Below the pieces are notes generated by a model that worked only from the letters and a program-made list of their open reading frames with translations, did no database searches and had not been told where the DNA came from. A stretch of DNA of 64,000 nt. It comes from Cloeon dipterum (taxonomy: Eukaryota; Arthropoda; Insecta; Ephemeroptera; Baetidae). Within the stretch, counting starts at the first letter, position 1, and every line of letters begins with the position of its first letter. The position numbers and the translations under genes were made by a program. This document shows positions 1-10,187 of the stretch, one piece after another. Location: the NCBI RefSeq assembly GCF_949628265.1, contig NC_088786.1, forward strand, positions 9,548,001 to 9,612,000, in the 5' to 3' direction.

Positions 1-193
1 TGTATTTTTCAAACAAAGAAAGGCTTTATTCAAAGGGATGGCACAGAAGTCTAAAAGCTGGGAGAAATAACAATATTTTAACATCTCTTTTAATTATAAA
101 AATAATTCTTCTGAGGCATATCTAGACATCTTAATCAGAAGTGGTGCTCAATCTGAAACATATTAAATTTAATTTTATTAATTTGTGTTGCAG

Positions 194-3100
194 GTTCACA
201 AAGTGCTTTATTCACACATTCCGAGAGAGCCAGATGAATTGGAACTGAGGATAGGGGACTACATTTATTTAAGTGCAGAGAATATTGCAACAAGTTCTGA
301 CGGATGGGTGGAGGGAGTTTCTTGGCTCACAGGTAAGCATTTAGCTTTCAGTTTATTTATCACATATAATTTATTACAACATTTAAAACAACGCGTATAT
401 TCGCTAGCAAGTCGTGACGCGCATGTGTCTTGGCCGGCAAAAAGCGGATAATGTTTTGAACGCTTCTGTTATTGACTGGCCTACATAAAAGCTTGCGAGG
501 AATAGGACTTTTAGATTTGTTGGCTCATGCATGGGATGCTTTTAACATTTGAATCGAGTTTTCCCAAGACGGAATATCTACAGCCAACTAACTGCGTGTA
601 AGTTTCTCTCTCTGGGTACCAAAACATCAGTCACTTAAGTTTGAAAGCGAGTGTATGAAGAAATCACTTGATTTAGAAGCCATGATAAAAATCAAAATTT
701 CCATCAGACTGTGTATGTCTATTGCCGAGATTTTTCATAAAATAACGTTCCGAACAATGTTCAATGAGTAAGTCATAGTTTCGTAATTTCCAGCTAAGGT
801 GAGCGACGCAAGGATAAAATTTTAGGCAGTCATATCTTTCATTACGTAAAACTTGTCTTTGTTCCAAATCACGGGACTAAACTGTTATTTTTGGATGGTT
901 ATGAATTTAAAAATGAGGAAGTTAGTGAAACCAGCGAAAAAGGAACAAAAATTATTGTTTTGATTCATTAATTCAATTCTTGCTGGTTGGGGTCGATATT
1001 TTTCAATTGAGCCTCGTTTAACTGAGATTTAAAACTAAAAACGGATGGATTAGTATGGCTGGTCACAATATTGGTTGTGCACAAATATGTGATTTAATTT
1101 AAGGTTCAATAATATTATATTTTAGTTTGGTGACTGGTAGGAAAACTCTTTTAAACAAAAATGCAATTCAATATTGCTTCTATTTGGATTGGCTTATCAC
1201 TTATGAGACGATTGCACCCCTTATTTTGAACAACTTGCATCTAAATAACACCAGAAACGAATAACAAGGGTTCATAGGACTCGGAGGGAGTAGCCCAGTC
1301 CAGAAAAGGACCAAAATGTTGTTGCATCCACACACGTCTCTTTTGTTAAAGCGCTAGACGAGCAATATTGTTCCATTGAAATCAATGCACGCATGCAAGA
1401 ATAAGCAAATCTGCCAATAGCGAGTTGAGAAGCTTTCGCGACTCTTCCAAATCTGCATGAGCTTGTCATGGCAATGAAAGTGAGGCAAACAGGGGGATTC
1501 GGCTCGCACTTGACCACCAAACCTCGGATTCTTACATTACACGCACGTAGAGCATGCGCTCAAAAATGCGAGCCTTCAACTTGTTAAAAAAGACATTATC
1601 AATACCTCCACAGTCCAAAAAATTCCTACAAATTGTTTTCGCCTAGTTTGTACCTGCAAGGGGCCTTGAACAATTATTGCTGGGTGTTAGAAGCTCTTAT
1701 TTTTCTTAGATAACAGTTACGTTAGTTTTATCACACTCCTGGGGCTCTGCAAAGCTTTTTCTAAGTGGGAGAGATAGTCGCTCTTTCCTTATTGCTTTTG
1801 AAATTTGACATTTAGTTTATTCCGTGCTTGTCTCTAGGTTGCACGGGCTACTTGCCACTGAACTACACTGAAAGGACTGCTGAGTCAGACGCTTGGACTC
1901 TTCACAGGTAAATATTGGAGATTTTTTTTATATTAGAGTTTCACAAGGAATCACGCGCGTTGCAGATCTATACCACTGTATGATACCAAGGAATTGGTTG
2001 ATTCTGAAATTGAGATTATTGCACCCAAAAGACTGAATCCAGCTATCAAAATGTCAGTAGAGCTGCTGTCAGAAAATGAAATAGTGCCACGTGAGGAAAA
2101 GAAGCTGTATGAAAATATAGACTTCACTGGCAAACCTGCTACGGTAAAATTCTTCCAGCTCCTTGATATTATTTAGAAATTAAACTTTGCCATCACAGGA
2201 GGTGAAAGAAAATGGCATTGCAACGGAATTGGGGCCTCGTCAGATTTACATCTCCAGACACGGTGAGAGAGTAGACTTCACCTTTGGAACGTGGATTCCA
2301 TACTGTTTTGACGAATCTGGTGAGTAAAATGAAAGCCCGAGGACCTATTTTGCTTATTGTGTCAACCATCTCATAGGTGGTTATCTGAGGAAAGATTTAA
2401 ACATGCCCCTGAGTGTTCCTAAAAGGCAAACCGGCCCGCAAGGCTTTGCGAAAGACTGCCCACTGACCAGAGTCGGTGAATTGCAAGCCTTTTTGGTTGG
2501 TGAAGCCATGAGAGATGCAAAAGTGCAAATCCACCATGTTTACTGCTCACCCTCCCTCCGTTGCATTCAGACTTGTACTGGGATCCTCAAAGGTTAGTTA
2601 ATACAAACTTAAATCACGAGAGTACAATGATTAAATGAGCAGGACTTGGAAACACTTCATTGAAAATCAACATTGAGCCTGCTCTGTTTGAGTGGCTGGG
2701 ATGGTATTCTGAATCAACACCGATCTGGCTGACTAGTGAGGAACTATTGAAAGCAGGCTTTCGTATCAACCTTGACTACAAGCCAATGGTCTGTGGAGAA
2801 GAATTGCTCAGCAAGGGAGAATCTTGCGAACAGTACTACATTAGAAGCTACTTCTTCACTGAAAAAGTGATTAAGGACACTTCAGAGAAAGGTATATCCT
2901 GCGAATTGGTTCTAGAGTTTTTTATAATTTGTGCAGTAAGTAGATTTTAATGATATTTGTTCAAAATGAAAAATCAGCTCTGTGACCAAACCGTCTGTTT
3001 ACAGAGCGCAAAAGATGGTATTGGATAGAACCGTGATCCAAAATAGGAAATGAGTTTTCTTTAGTTTTAAAAAATTTGCGGATTTCATAGGCTCTTACTT

Positions 3101-3614
3101 AATATTTTAATGCCATTTCTATTAAGTTAATTAGAAACATCCATTCCGAATGGGAGCATAATTTAGATTTAGTGAACTCTATTCAGTCACATTTTAAAAG
3201 CTGTGAATATGAACTATCAATGGTCACTGACAGAGTTTAAATACTTTGTCTCTACCAATTTTACCTTTTTCAACGCATCATATCTAACAATAAGTTATTG
3301 CTATTTTTTAATTAAAATTTTCCAACTTAATTATTTTGACAAACTAAATATTTCCCTCAGGAGGGAATGTTCTGCTTGTGGGCCACGCAGCAACTTTGGA
3401 CACATGCTCAAGGCAGGTGATGGGTGGCTCGCCACTGGCCGTCCAGGAAATGCAGGGCATGCTCAAGAAAATCCCCTACTGCAGTACCACCATGATGGAG
3501 CATGGTGAGGACAACCAGTGGCGACTGAAAGACACGCCGTTCCCACCGATCACACACTCAAACAACATACGATTTGACTGGCGAATCTTGCAAAGCATCC
3601 AGAGTAAACAATAG
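194..3614 (+). CDS. UBASH3A: UBASH3 (TULA/Sts) family phosphatase, 3' part
   Basis: Seven exons (194-332, 1838-1907, 1966-2143, 2199-2319, 2377-2592, 2643-2891, 3361-3614) join in frame into 408 residues ending at TAG 3612-3614. The first two exons encode an SH3 domain ([20 protein letters not shown] ... WVEGVSW ... [10 protein letters not shown]). The rest is a histidine phosphatase domain with the catalytic RHGER motif just after QIYIS, the family's EWLGWY motif, and the second catalytic histidine in VGHAATLD. In vertebrates this SH3 plus phosphoglycerate-mutase-like architecture is UBASH3A/B (Sts/TULA), which removes phosphate from tyrosine kinases. In insects the same family includes ecdysteroid-phosphate phosphatase, which frees active steroid from its phosphate ester. 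The N-terminal UBA and 2H-phosphoesterase parts should lie before position 1. All introns are GT..AG and phases agree. A poly(A) signal AATAAA follows at 3845. Function as steroid or protein phosphatase cannot be decided from sequence. Confidence 0.93.
333..1837 (+). other. UBASH3 intron within SH3 domain, 1.5 kb
   Basis: This intron has a strong donor (GGTAAGC) and acceptor (TCTCTAG) and separates the two halves of the SH3 domain. It is AT-rich with a slightly GC-richer stretch at about 1270-1560 that contains short open frames without recognisable similarity. I see no RNA gene or mobile element in it. Confidence 0.7.
2892..3360 (+). other. UBASH3 last intron
   Basis: AT-rich intron of 469 nt before the last coding exon, with donor GGTATAT and acceptor TTTCCCTCAG. 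Nothing else is recognisable. Confidence 0.75.
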
Positions 3615-3773
3615 CTAACACTCCTACCCCTGTTATAAGGGCCAACCAAATACACATACTGGACAACCAAACCAAACTGATTAAATCGGGTATAGCAAGG
3701 CAAGCCTTCCTAGTTACATATTTAATGGATAAAGCGCGACTTTAAAAGTATTGCGGAGCTTTACTTAAAAATA

Positions 3774-3779
3774 TTTATT
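3774..3779 (-). terminator. Poly(A) signal of ETFB
   Basis: AATAAA on the - strand (TTTATT on +) 117 nt beyond the ETFB stop codon. Use of this signal would place the ETFB 3' end inside the UBASH3 3' UTR. Confidence 0.5.
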
Positions 3780-3844
3780 GTGTGTATTTATATTATGTTA
3801 TCCACCTCATATGGGTATTATTATTATTTGTTATTCATTTCAAC

Positions 3845-3850
3845 AATAAA
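3845..3850 (+). terminator. Poly(A) signal of UBASH3
   Basis: AATAAA 231 nt downstream of the UBASH3 stop codon. The convergent gene ETFB has its own signal on the other strand at 3774-3779, so the two 3' UTRs probably overlap. Confidence 0.6.
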
Positions 3851-3895
3851 AAATGTCACAAAAGAGCAACAAAACCAATTGCTGGCAGTTTTACC

Positions 3896-5103
3896 TTAAG
3901 CAAATCCACCCTCCTTGAGCTTTGCAGCCAGGGTGTCGACGTCAGGCACAATTGATCCTGCTTGACGGACGGGCGGATCCTCAACGCTGACAACCTCTTG
4001 GTGCGCCTTGATTTCCACACCCAGGTCCTTGGGCGTGAGTTTCTTCAGCGGTTTCTTTTTAGCTTTCTGTTTGATCATAAATTAAATTTCATCTCAATTT
4101 ATTTTTAATTATTAACTAACCATGATGTTGGGAAGAGTGGCATAGCGAGGCTCATTAAGACGAAGATCAGCACTCAGAACAGCAGGAGTTTTAACCTTCA
4201 CAGTCTCCAAACCGCCGTCGATTTCACGAACAATAGTCAAAATTCCGTCACCCTTCTCGATCTAAAATATTTTTGTCTAGACTGGACCAATTTGTTTAAA
4301 TATAAAGTTTATATACCTTGGAAGCGAAGGTTCCCTGAGGCCAATCCAGGAGAGCAGCGGTCATTTGAGCGGTTTGGTTGCAGTCATCATCAATGGCCTG
4401 TGACCCAAAAATTTAGCAAAATAATCACAAGCTCAGGAATATTGCTCTCACCTGCTTTCCAACGATAACAAGGTCAGCCTTTTCGTCTTGTGCAAGCTTG
4501 GCAAGAATCTTAGAGACGTGAATAGGCTGAAGAGTGTCCAAATCCTTGCCTGTCACTTCAACGTGAATCGCTTTGTCGACTCCCATGGCAAGTGCCGTTC
4601 TCAAGGTTTCCTAAAATAAAATATTCGGTCTATAGAATAGAATTTATTATATTTGATTAAGTTACAATACCTGAGCCTGAGTTGGTCCGCAAGACACAGC
4701 AATAACTTCTGTAGCCAGTTTCTTCTCCTTCATGCGAACGGCCTCTTCGACAGCGATTTCATCGAAGGGGTTCATGGAGTGCTTAACTCCCTCGGTAACA
4801 ACGCCTGATTTGTCAGGCTTGACCCGAATCTATTAAAATACGTAAATTAAACTTGCATATTTTCATCTTCTCTGAATATTGAATGTTTAAGGGCTGACCC
4901 TTGCACTATTAATGAGAGGTGGTGCTCACAAGACGTGTTTATAAGGCAACATTTTGATGACCTATTATTGCCTGTTCCAAATGTTAGGGTGCGGAAACTT
5001 TAGGACAACACGAAAGAACCATAAGTCAAAATATGATTTTGAAATATCTTACCTTGACAGCATAATCGATAACTCTTTTAACTCCGACTAAAACACGAGC
5101 CAT
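3896..5103 (-). CDS. ETFB: Electron transfer flavoprotein subunit beta
   Basis: Six exons on the - strand (5053-5103, 4671-4829, 4452-4610, 4317-4397, 4121-4261, 3896-4066) give 253 residues, close to the 255 of human ETFB. All internal junctions are phase 0. The protein starts [18 protein letters not shown] and contains the family blocks [53 protein letters not shown] and LPNIMKAKKK, the last being the recognition loop used to dock acyl-CoA dehydrogenases. The product pairs with ETFA in the mitochondrial matrix, carries FAD and AMP at the subunit interface, and passes electrons from acyl-CoA and other dehydrogenases to ETF-QO. As in other ETFB proteins there is no obvious cleaved N-terminal presequence. 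SF3B2 lies 465 nt upstream on the same strand. Housekeeping gene, no oddity seen. Confidence 0.97.
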
Positions 5104-5568
5104 TTTCGGTGCCTGATTATTTTCTTGCGGCTGCCAGCTGGAGGGAGGAGACGTTCTCAATCAGTTAGCGAGGTGCACGAGCCAATGTTGCCAACATTAT
5201 TTTCCACTGCCGAAGTTACGTAACGAAAATGATTTCGAATTTCGAATCACATATAATTTTTAAACATTACAGTGCATTACATACAAAACCAGAGATTTTC
5301 TTCTGACAGTAGTAAAATAAAAATTTAATTTTCTTTAATTTAGAACATTAATAAAATAATTAATTAAGGTTTATTTCGCTTCAAATAAAATAATAGACTA
5401 TAATAAAATAATACTCAAGTGTTGTACACCGTTGGTGTCTAATAAATACAATAATAATAAAATAATAGAGATATCCAAAGATTTCAGTTTTTAATATTTT
5501 GCAAGAAAATTTAATATTACGAAGAACTCAATGTAAAATACAATCATAATCATATCACTATGAGCAAC
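5104..5568. promoter_or_regulatory. ETFB promoter / SF3B2 3' UTR interval
   Basis: The 465-nt gap between the SF3B2 stop codon and the ETFB start codon must hold both the SF3B2 3' UTR and the ETFB promoter. An AATAAA signal on the - strand lies at 5370-5375, about 195 nt past the SF3B2 stop. No TATA box is obvious near the ETFB start. The middle is very AT-rich with many short A/T tracts. Confidence 0.5.
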
Positions 5569-8370
5569 CTAAAATTTGAACTCTTTGTATTTCTTGGCTT
5601 GCTTTGGATCTTGCCCTTGTTGTCTCTTCCTCTTATTCTAGAATAGAAAAAAATTAGTTTCAAATCAAAGTTAAAATTATTATTGACTCACCTTTTGCCT
5701 AGCTACATGCTCAGCAAGCATGTCAGAGAGATCTTCCTTTTGCAGCTGCGACTGCTGCTCTCGCAACGTCTGCTCGTATCGTAGGGCCATGGCGTCTGTG
5801 TCCAAGTCCAATTCTGACGGATCCAGAGCCAGCTCCACCATTCCTTCTCCGGTTGCCCCTCTCCTGCCACCCAGGGTTGGAGGAGCGCCTCCAGTGGCTG
5901 CTGCGGTGGTCATGTCATACACATGAGTGGATGCCATCATCGACCCTCCAATCCGGTCCACCCTCTTCTCTTGAAGAACAGTGTACAGAGATGGACCCTC
6001 GCCGCTGTTGAGGAAAATAGTTAATTGATTATTAAATGAATAAAAGTGCAAAAACATACGTTTCCATTTCACTCTCAATTTTCTTCTTCCTCAACTCAAT
6101 AATCTCAGGCGTCTCCATACCAGTGGGAATGGAGGAGAGACCTGAGGGAGTGATGAGACCTTCGGCGGGCGTAACAAGTCCAGTTTCGTCCACTGCGCCA
6201 TCAGCTCCTGCACCTTCTTCTCCATCGGCCTCTTCCTCCTCCTCTTCACTCTCGCTCTCTGATTCCGACTCCAGCTCACCCCATAAAGTGTGGTCCACTT
6301 CTTCCTCAGGAATGGCATGCTGAAATAAGACTAGTGTAAAGCACAGACAAACAAAACATTCACATAAAATTTCAGAATAAATTATATTATTACAACTTGA
6401 AAATAATTATTTTTATTTGTAGTTTTTTAATGGGCCTTCAATTTATTTCCCAAAATTAATTTTATAGAAAAAATAGGGAAACCAGAGGCAAATGTTTGCA
6501 CACATTATAATGGTGTGAATTCAAATTTTTCTCTAAGGAGATCCTCATTAAAAAGGAAAATATAGATATAATATATTTAAAAATGCAAAATTTGCAATGC
6601 AAAATTACCGCATAATCAGAGGACTGGGTACCAAACACGTCTCCATAGAGAGGTCTGCCAGTTTCGTCAACAGGAGGCTTGCCCCAGCCACCTGCGTGAT
6701 AGCCGAAAGCACAGCCATCAGGAATAGGTGCATTGAGGCCTGGGATTTTCAAGCTTGGGTACGATGGAGGCGGTCCATAACGCTGCATGGCGATTAGCCA
6801 TGGTGGAGGAACTTTGTGCGCGTTGTGCCCGACAGGCATGCCCAAGGCGGTTCGCAAGTCCTCTGACAAGTCTCCTGGCTTTTTCTCCTTCAATCTCGTT
6901 TCAAACTCTTTGCCCTCGTAGTAGAGGTCTCCGTGTATGGTCATTTTTGGTTTGGTTTGCCATCTTTAAAAATTGGTTCATTTATATAAAAAATATTTAA
7001 ACAAATTATAGCCTTACTTAAAGAAGGCATCGTGAAGTTTCTGGTAATCAATGTCAATTTTTCCCATCTTTGGACGCACACGCTCACGCATTTTAGCCTT
7101 CAAGGTTTTGGAATCTTCCTTTTCCTGCAGGGCCTCTCTCATTTCCATGATGCCAGTCTTCTTGATGAATTCTGGCAGGCGGAATGGCGGCTTCTCAATT
7201 CCTCTCTTGCCTTGCAAATACTAAAAATTGAATTGGTTATTTAGAAAAATAATTTTCAGGTGAGGCGCAACCTTTCTTTTGAAGCACCAGTGTCTAGGGA
7301 CTGGCACGGTGTTTCTGTGTGCCTTCAGCTGGACAAGCAGCTTGGGGTCCCTGGCAGTCACGTCATGCATTTCCACAACGTCTGGTCTGGTCACAAGCTG
7401 TTTCAACTCAGCAACACTTAACCTAGTCAGCTGCTTCATTTTCCTCTTTGAGAGCTTTGACAGTCCACTCTCGTTATTTTTCTGCAAAATAAAATTGTTT
7501 CCAAACACCTGATGGGAGACTGAATAAAATTGTAGTCACCTCCTGTTCTTCCATTTCATCATCTTCGACAGGTTTTGGAACCTTTTTCAATATCGGTAGA
7601 GCAATGGCAGGAACGATGTCAGAGGAGCCTTTGCCAGCAATACGGAATGTCTCAAAAATTAATGCAAACTGCCGATACATTGGATCTAACTCGTTTAATT
7701 TCAGAGTTTCTTGAATGTACCTGAAGCCAACAACTCGGTTAAATTCAGCAAAAGCACAAATTTAAAAACTCACTCCACTTCAACGTCAGTTTCGCCCTTG
7801 CCGTTTTCTTTGCTGGCTTTTTCCTGCTTTTCTCCCTCCTTGGGTTTCTCGTTTTCCTGGGCTTCTTGATCTTCCTGGGCCTTCAGTTGCTTCCTCTTCT
7901 TTTTCTTCTTTTTGTTCTTGTTCTTCAGCCTCTGCTTTTCTCGTGCAGCATTGATCTCAGCCGTATTTCCTTCGTCGTCGCCATCCTCATCCTCCTGGTC
8001 TGCATTCAATTCATCCTCTGGAATATCACCATCACCACGGCCGAGAACCCTCGCCCTTTCGTTTTTGAAGGCAAATGCCATTTCCAACGCCTGCGGAAGT
8101 TTGATTAGATCATCTTCGTCTTCGACGGCCTCAGGTCCGCTGTTCGGCGGTGCCACCCGCAGGGACATTAAGGGCTGCAGATGTTGCCCGTCATCACCTC
8201 CATCCTAGAAATATTAATTCATCAACTAAAACAATCAACAAACTTGCCGGTAAAATAACAAAACGCTGATTGTGGCGATTGTGCACAATTTAGCTGATTT
8301 CTTACTTATTTTTACTAAAAAGACTACCAGTGAAAATGATTATTTTACAAACCTCTAGGTTGTGTTCCAT
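5569..8370 (-). CDS. SF3B2: Splicing factor 3B subunit 2 (SAP145)
   Basis: Nine exons (8353-8370, 7774-8204, 7540-7720, 7272-7481, 7018-7220, 6609-6963, 6060-6319, 5692-6004, 5569-5637) give 679 residues with every phase consistent. The core is nearly collinear with human SF3B2: VAELKQLVTRPDVVEMHDV, VPVPRHWCFKRK, the DUF382 region (GKRGIEKPPFRLPEFIKKTG ... MGKIDIDYQKLHDAFFK), the PSP domain (AHKVPPPWLIAMQRYGPPPS ... GYHAGGWGKPPVDETG), an acidic stretch and the C-terminus KKYKEFKF. The product is a U2 snRNP SF3b component in the nucleus that contacts pre-mRNA upstream of the branch point and binds SF3B4. The N-terminal part is short: residues 1-143 begin MEHNLEDGGDDGQHLQ and then become acidic and lysine-rich, and the SAP domain and proline-rich segment of the 895-residue human protein are missing. 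The start follows an in-frame stop with no earlier ATG and has good context (GAGATGG). Confidence 0.96.
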
Positions 8371-8963
8371 CTCAATGTGTTTAGTTTTTATTCTTCGTTG
8401 ACTGGGGGTCAGAAAACGAAGAAAAATCAGTGATTATTTCTCCTGAATTAAATTGTAAACACAAACACGGCAGAAAAGCGAGACAAACCCACGACCCACG
8501 GCTTCAGCCAGGCTTCAGCCGACGACAGCGCCAACAACGATTATTTTGTTTTCGTACGTAGCCCATCCCACTTTTCTGAAGCGCAAGATTTAAAGACGAT
8601 CACAAAATATCGCGAAAGATTTCTTCCGTGTGAAATCGTTTCAATTGCGCTTTTTCTTAAGGAAATTCCGAAATGGTTATTTCTTAATTAAAATTGATAG
8701 GTTCAAGGACGTGCTTCTGGATCCCTTTATAATTTAATGCGTGAGTTTTATTCAATCTTTTTCAAAATTCACAACACACACACAATTAACATAATACACA
8801 CAACATAATGGAAAAATGAAACTTCGCCGCTGGTACTTTTGTGTGGAATTCTCATAAAAACTGGCGAGATGTGTAACCCGGTGAAAACTGTTTTTTTTCC
8901 ATTGTTAGCTTCGGTTGTTATTTTCTCTCATGATTGTATCTTAACAGATGATTCAACGCAGAT
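8371..8963. promoter_or_regulatory. Bidirectional promoter SF3B2 / ASB gene
   Basis: The 593 bp between two divergent start codons must contain both promoters. The SF3B2-proximal half (8460-8620) is relatively rich in CpG, and the part next to the ASB start is AT-rich. No TATA box or initiator is convincing. Two CAG acceptor-like sites just before 8964 would allow a noncoding first exon for the ASB gene. Confidence 0.5.
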
Positions 8964-10040
8964 ATGAATGGACTTGATGACGTTTTTGCGGCGAGTGGCG
9001 ATGAAGACGTCTACAGTGGCACCACGGACTTTCTGCACCCCCAAATTTGCAGAGACACCCCCGCCGACGTAGAACGGATGAGAAAGATCCTGGCGAAAGA
9101 TGGCTTTGCCTTGGAGAGAAGAGACCTGCATTCCGCCCATGAGCTGACTCCTCTGCAAAGTGCTGTCAAGTATGGACACCACCGATGCGTTCAATTTTTG
9201 CTTGATCTCGGTGCTGACCACACGCTGCGAACCAGGGACAATAAGAATGATCTCTTAGAACTGGCAGTCTGGGGCTACTCAAACGAGTCTGTGATAAAAC
9301 TCCTCCTCGACTTCGGTCTTAGTCCAAACTTTAAGTGGGTGGAAAATGCGAAGGTTCGGTACAACAAAGCCTATTACCTCACATGTGCAATGCGCAGTGG
9401 AATCTCAGCAGCCCAAATCCTTCTAGACTACGGTGCGGTGATCAATGACTTTGTCGGCTACAGCATAAACTTCAACAACTGCGAGCATTTTGTTGCCTCC
9501 TTCAACGCAGTGATTGAGTGCAAATCGGATATTTTAAAATTTCTCCTTCTGAACGGCGCCCCGGTCGATGCCCGGCAAGCTCGACTGCCTGACAACGCCG
9601 ACCCCGTGTCCAAAGACTGTCTGTCGCTGATCCACCACTTTGTTTGCTCCAACGGGGAAAAGGGGTTTGATGAGGAGTGCAAAATCCTGAACCTGCTGCA
9701 CCAGTTCGGTGCCAATTTGTGGGAGAGGAACCGACTCGGACTGACTCCACTCCAAGTGCGTAGCAACCGACCAGTGTGGAACAGGGAAAGGCACCTCCGA
9801 GACATGGACTGGTACGTGCAGCGACCCAACGAGGGTGTTTTCTTCAGAACGACCGAGTATTTGAGGCATTTGATGTCTGCACCGCTGTCTTTGTCCAGCC
9901 TAAGCCGACTAACGATTATTAGGACGATGTCAATGAACTACTTCAGGGACTTGCACAAACTCCCACCTCTGCCAAGGAAGGTTATGGCGTATTTGCGCTG
10001 TTGGGAGTTGTTAGATAGGCCCATTTATGAAATTTATTAA
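8964..10040 (+). CDS. Ankyrin repeat and SOCS box protein, intronless
   Basis: A single open frame of 358 residues. Ankyrin-type repeats are clear at residues 50-80 (ELTPLQSAVKYGHHRCVQF then LLDLGADHTLRTRD), 85-115 (LLELAVWG ... VIKLLLDFGLSPNF), 130-150 (ISAAQILLDYGAVIND), 175-200 (DILKFLLLNGAPVDAR) and 230-255 (LNLLHQFGANLWERNRLGLTPL). The C-terminus has a SOCS box: a BC-box-like SSLSRLTIIRTM followed by LPPLPRKVMAYL, which fits the Cullin-5 box. Proteins of this family are substrate adaptors that dock onto elongin B/C and CUL5 to direct ubiquitination; the substrate here is unknown. The gene is divergent from SF3B2 and convergent with the integrin gene. No coding introns are present, unlike every other gene in the window. 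ATTAAA at 10084 could be the poly(A) signal. The exact ASB subtype cannot be assigned. Confidence 0.88.
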   Translation: MNGLDDVFAASGDEDVYSGTTDFLHPQICRDTPADVERMRKILAKDGFALERRDLHSAHELTPLQSAVKYGHHRCVQFLLDLGADHTLRTRDNKNDLLELAVWGYSNESVIKLLLDFGLSPNFKWVENAKVRYNKAYYLTCAMRSGISAAQILLDYGAVINDFVGYSINFNNCEHFVASFNAVIECKSDILKFLLLNGAPVDARQARLPDNADPVSKDCLSLIHHFVCSNGEKGFDEECKILNLLHQFGANLWERNRLGLTPLQVRSNRPVWNRERHLRDMDWYVQRPNEGVFFRTTEYLRHLMSAPLSLSSLSRLTIIRTMSMNYFRDLHKLPPLPRKVMAYLRCWELLDRPIYEIY

Positions 10041-10187
10041 CCCTTCAAACCGCTCAATTTTTCCTTTATTTCACTATATTTTAATTAAATATGAAGCAGA
10101 TGTGAAGTTAGTTATTTTTCTTGATTTTGAATATCAATGCAACATCGATATATTTATCACAAGAAAATATTTATTATAACTACTAAA

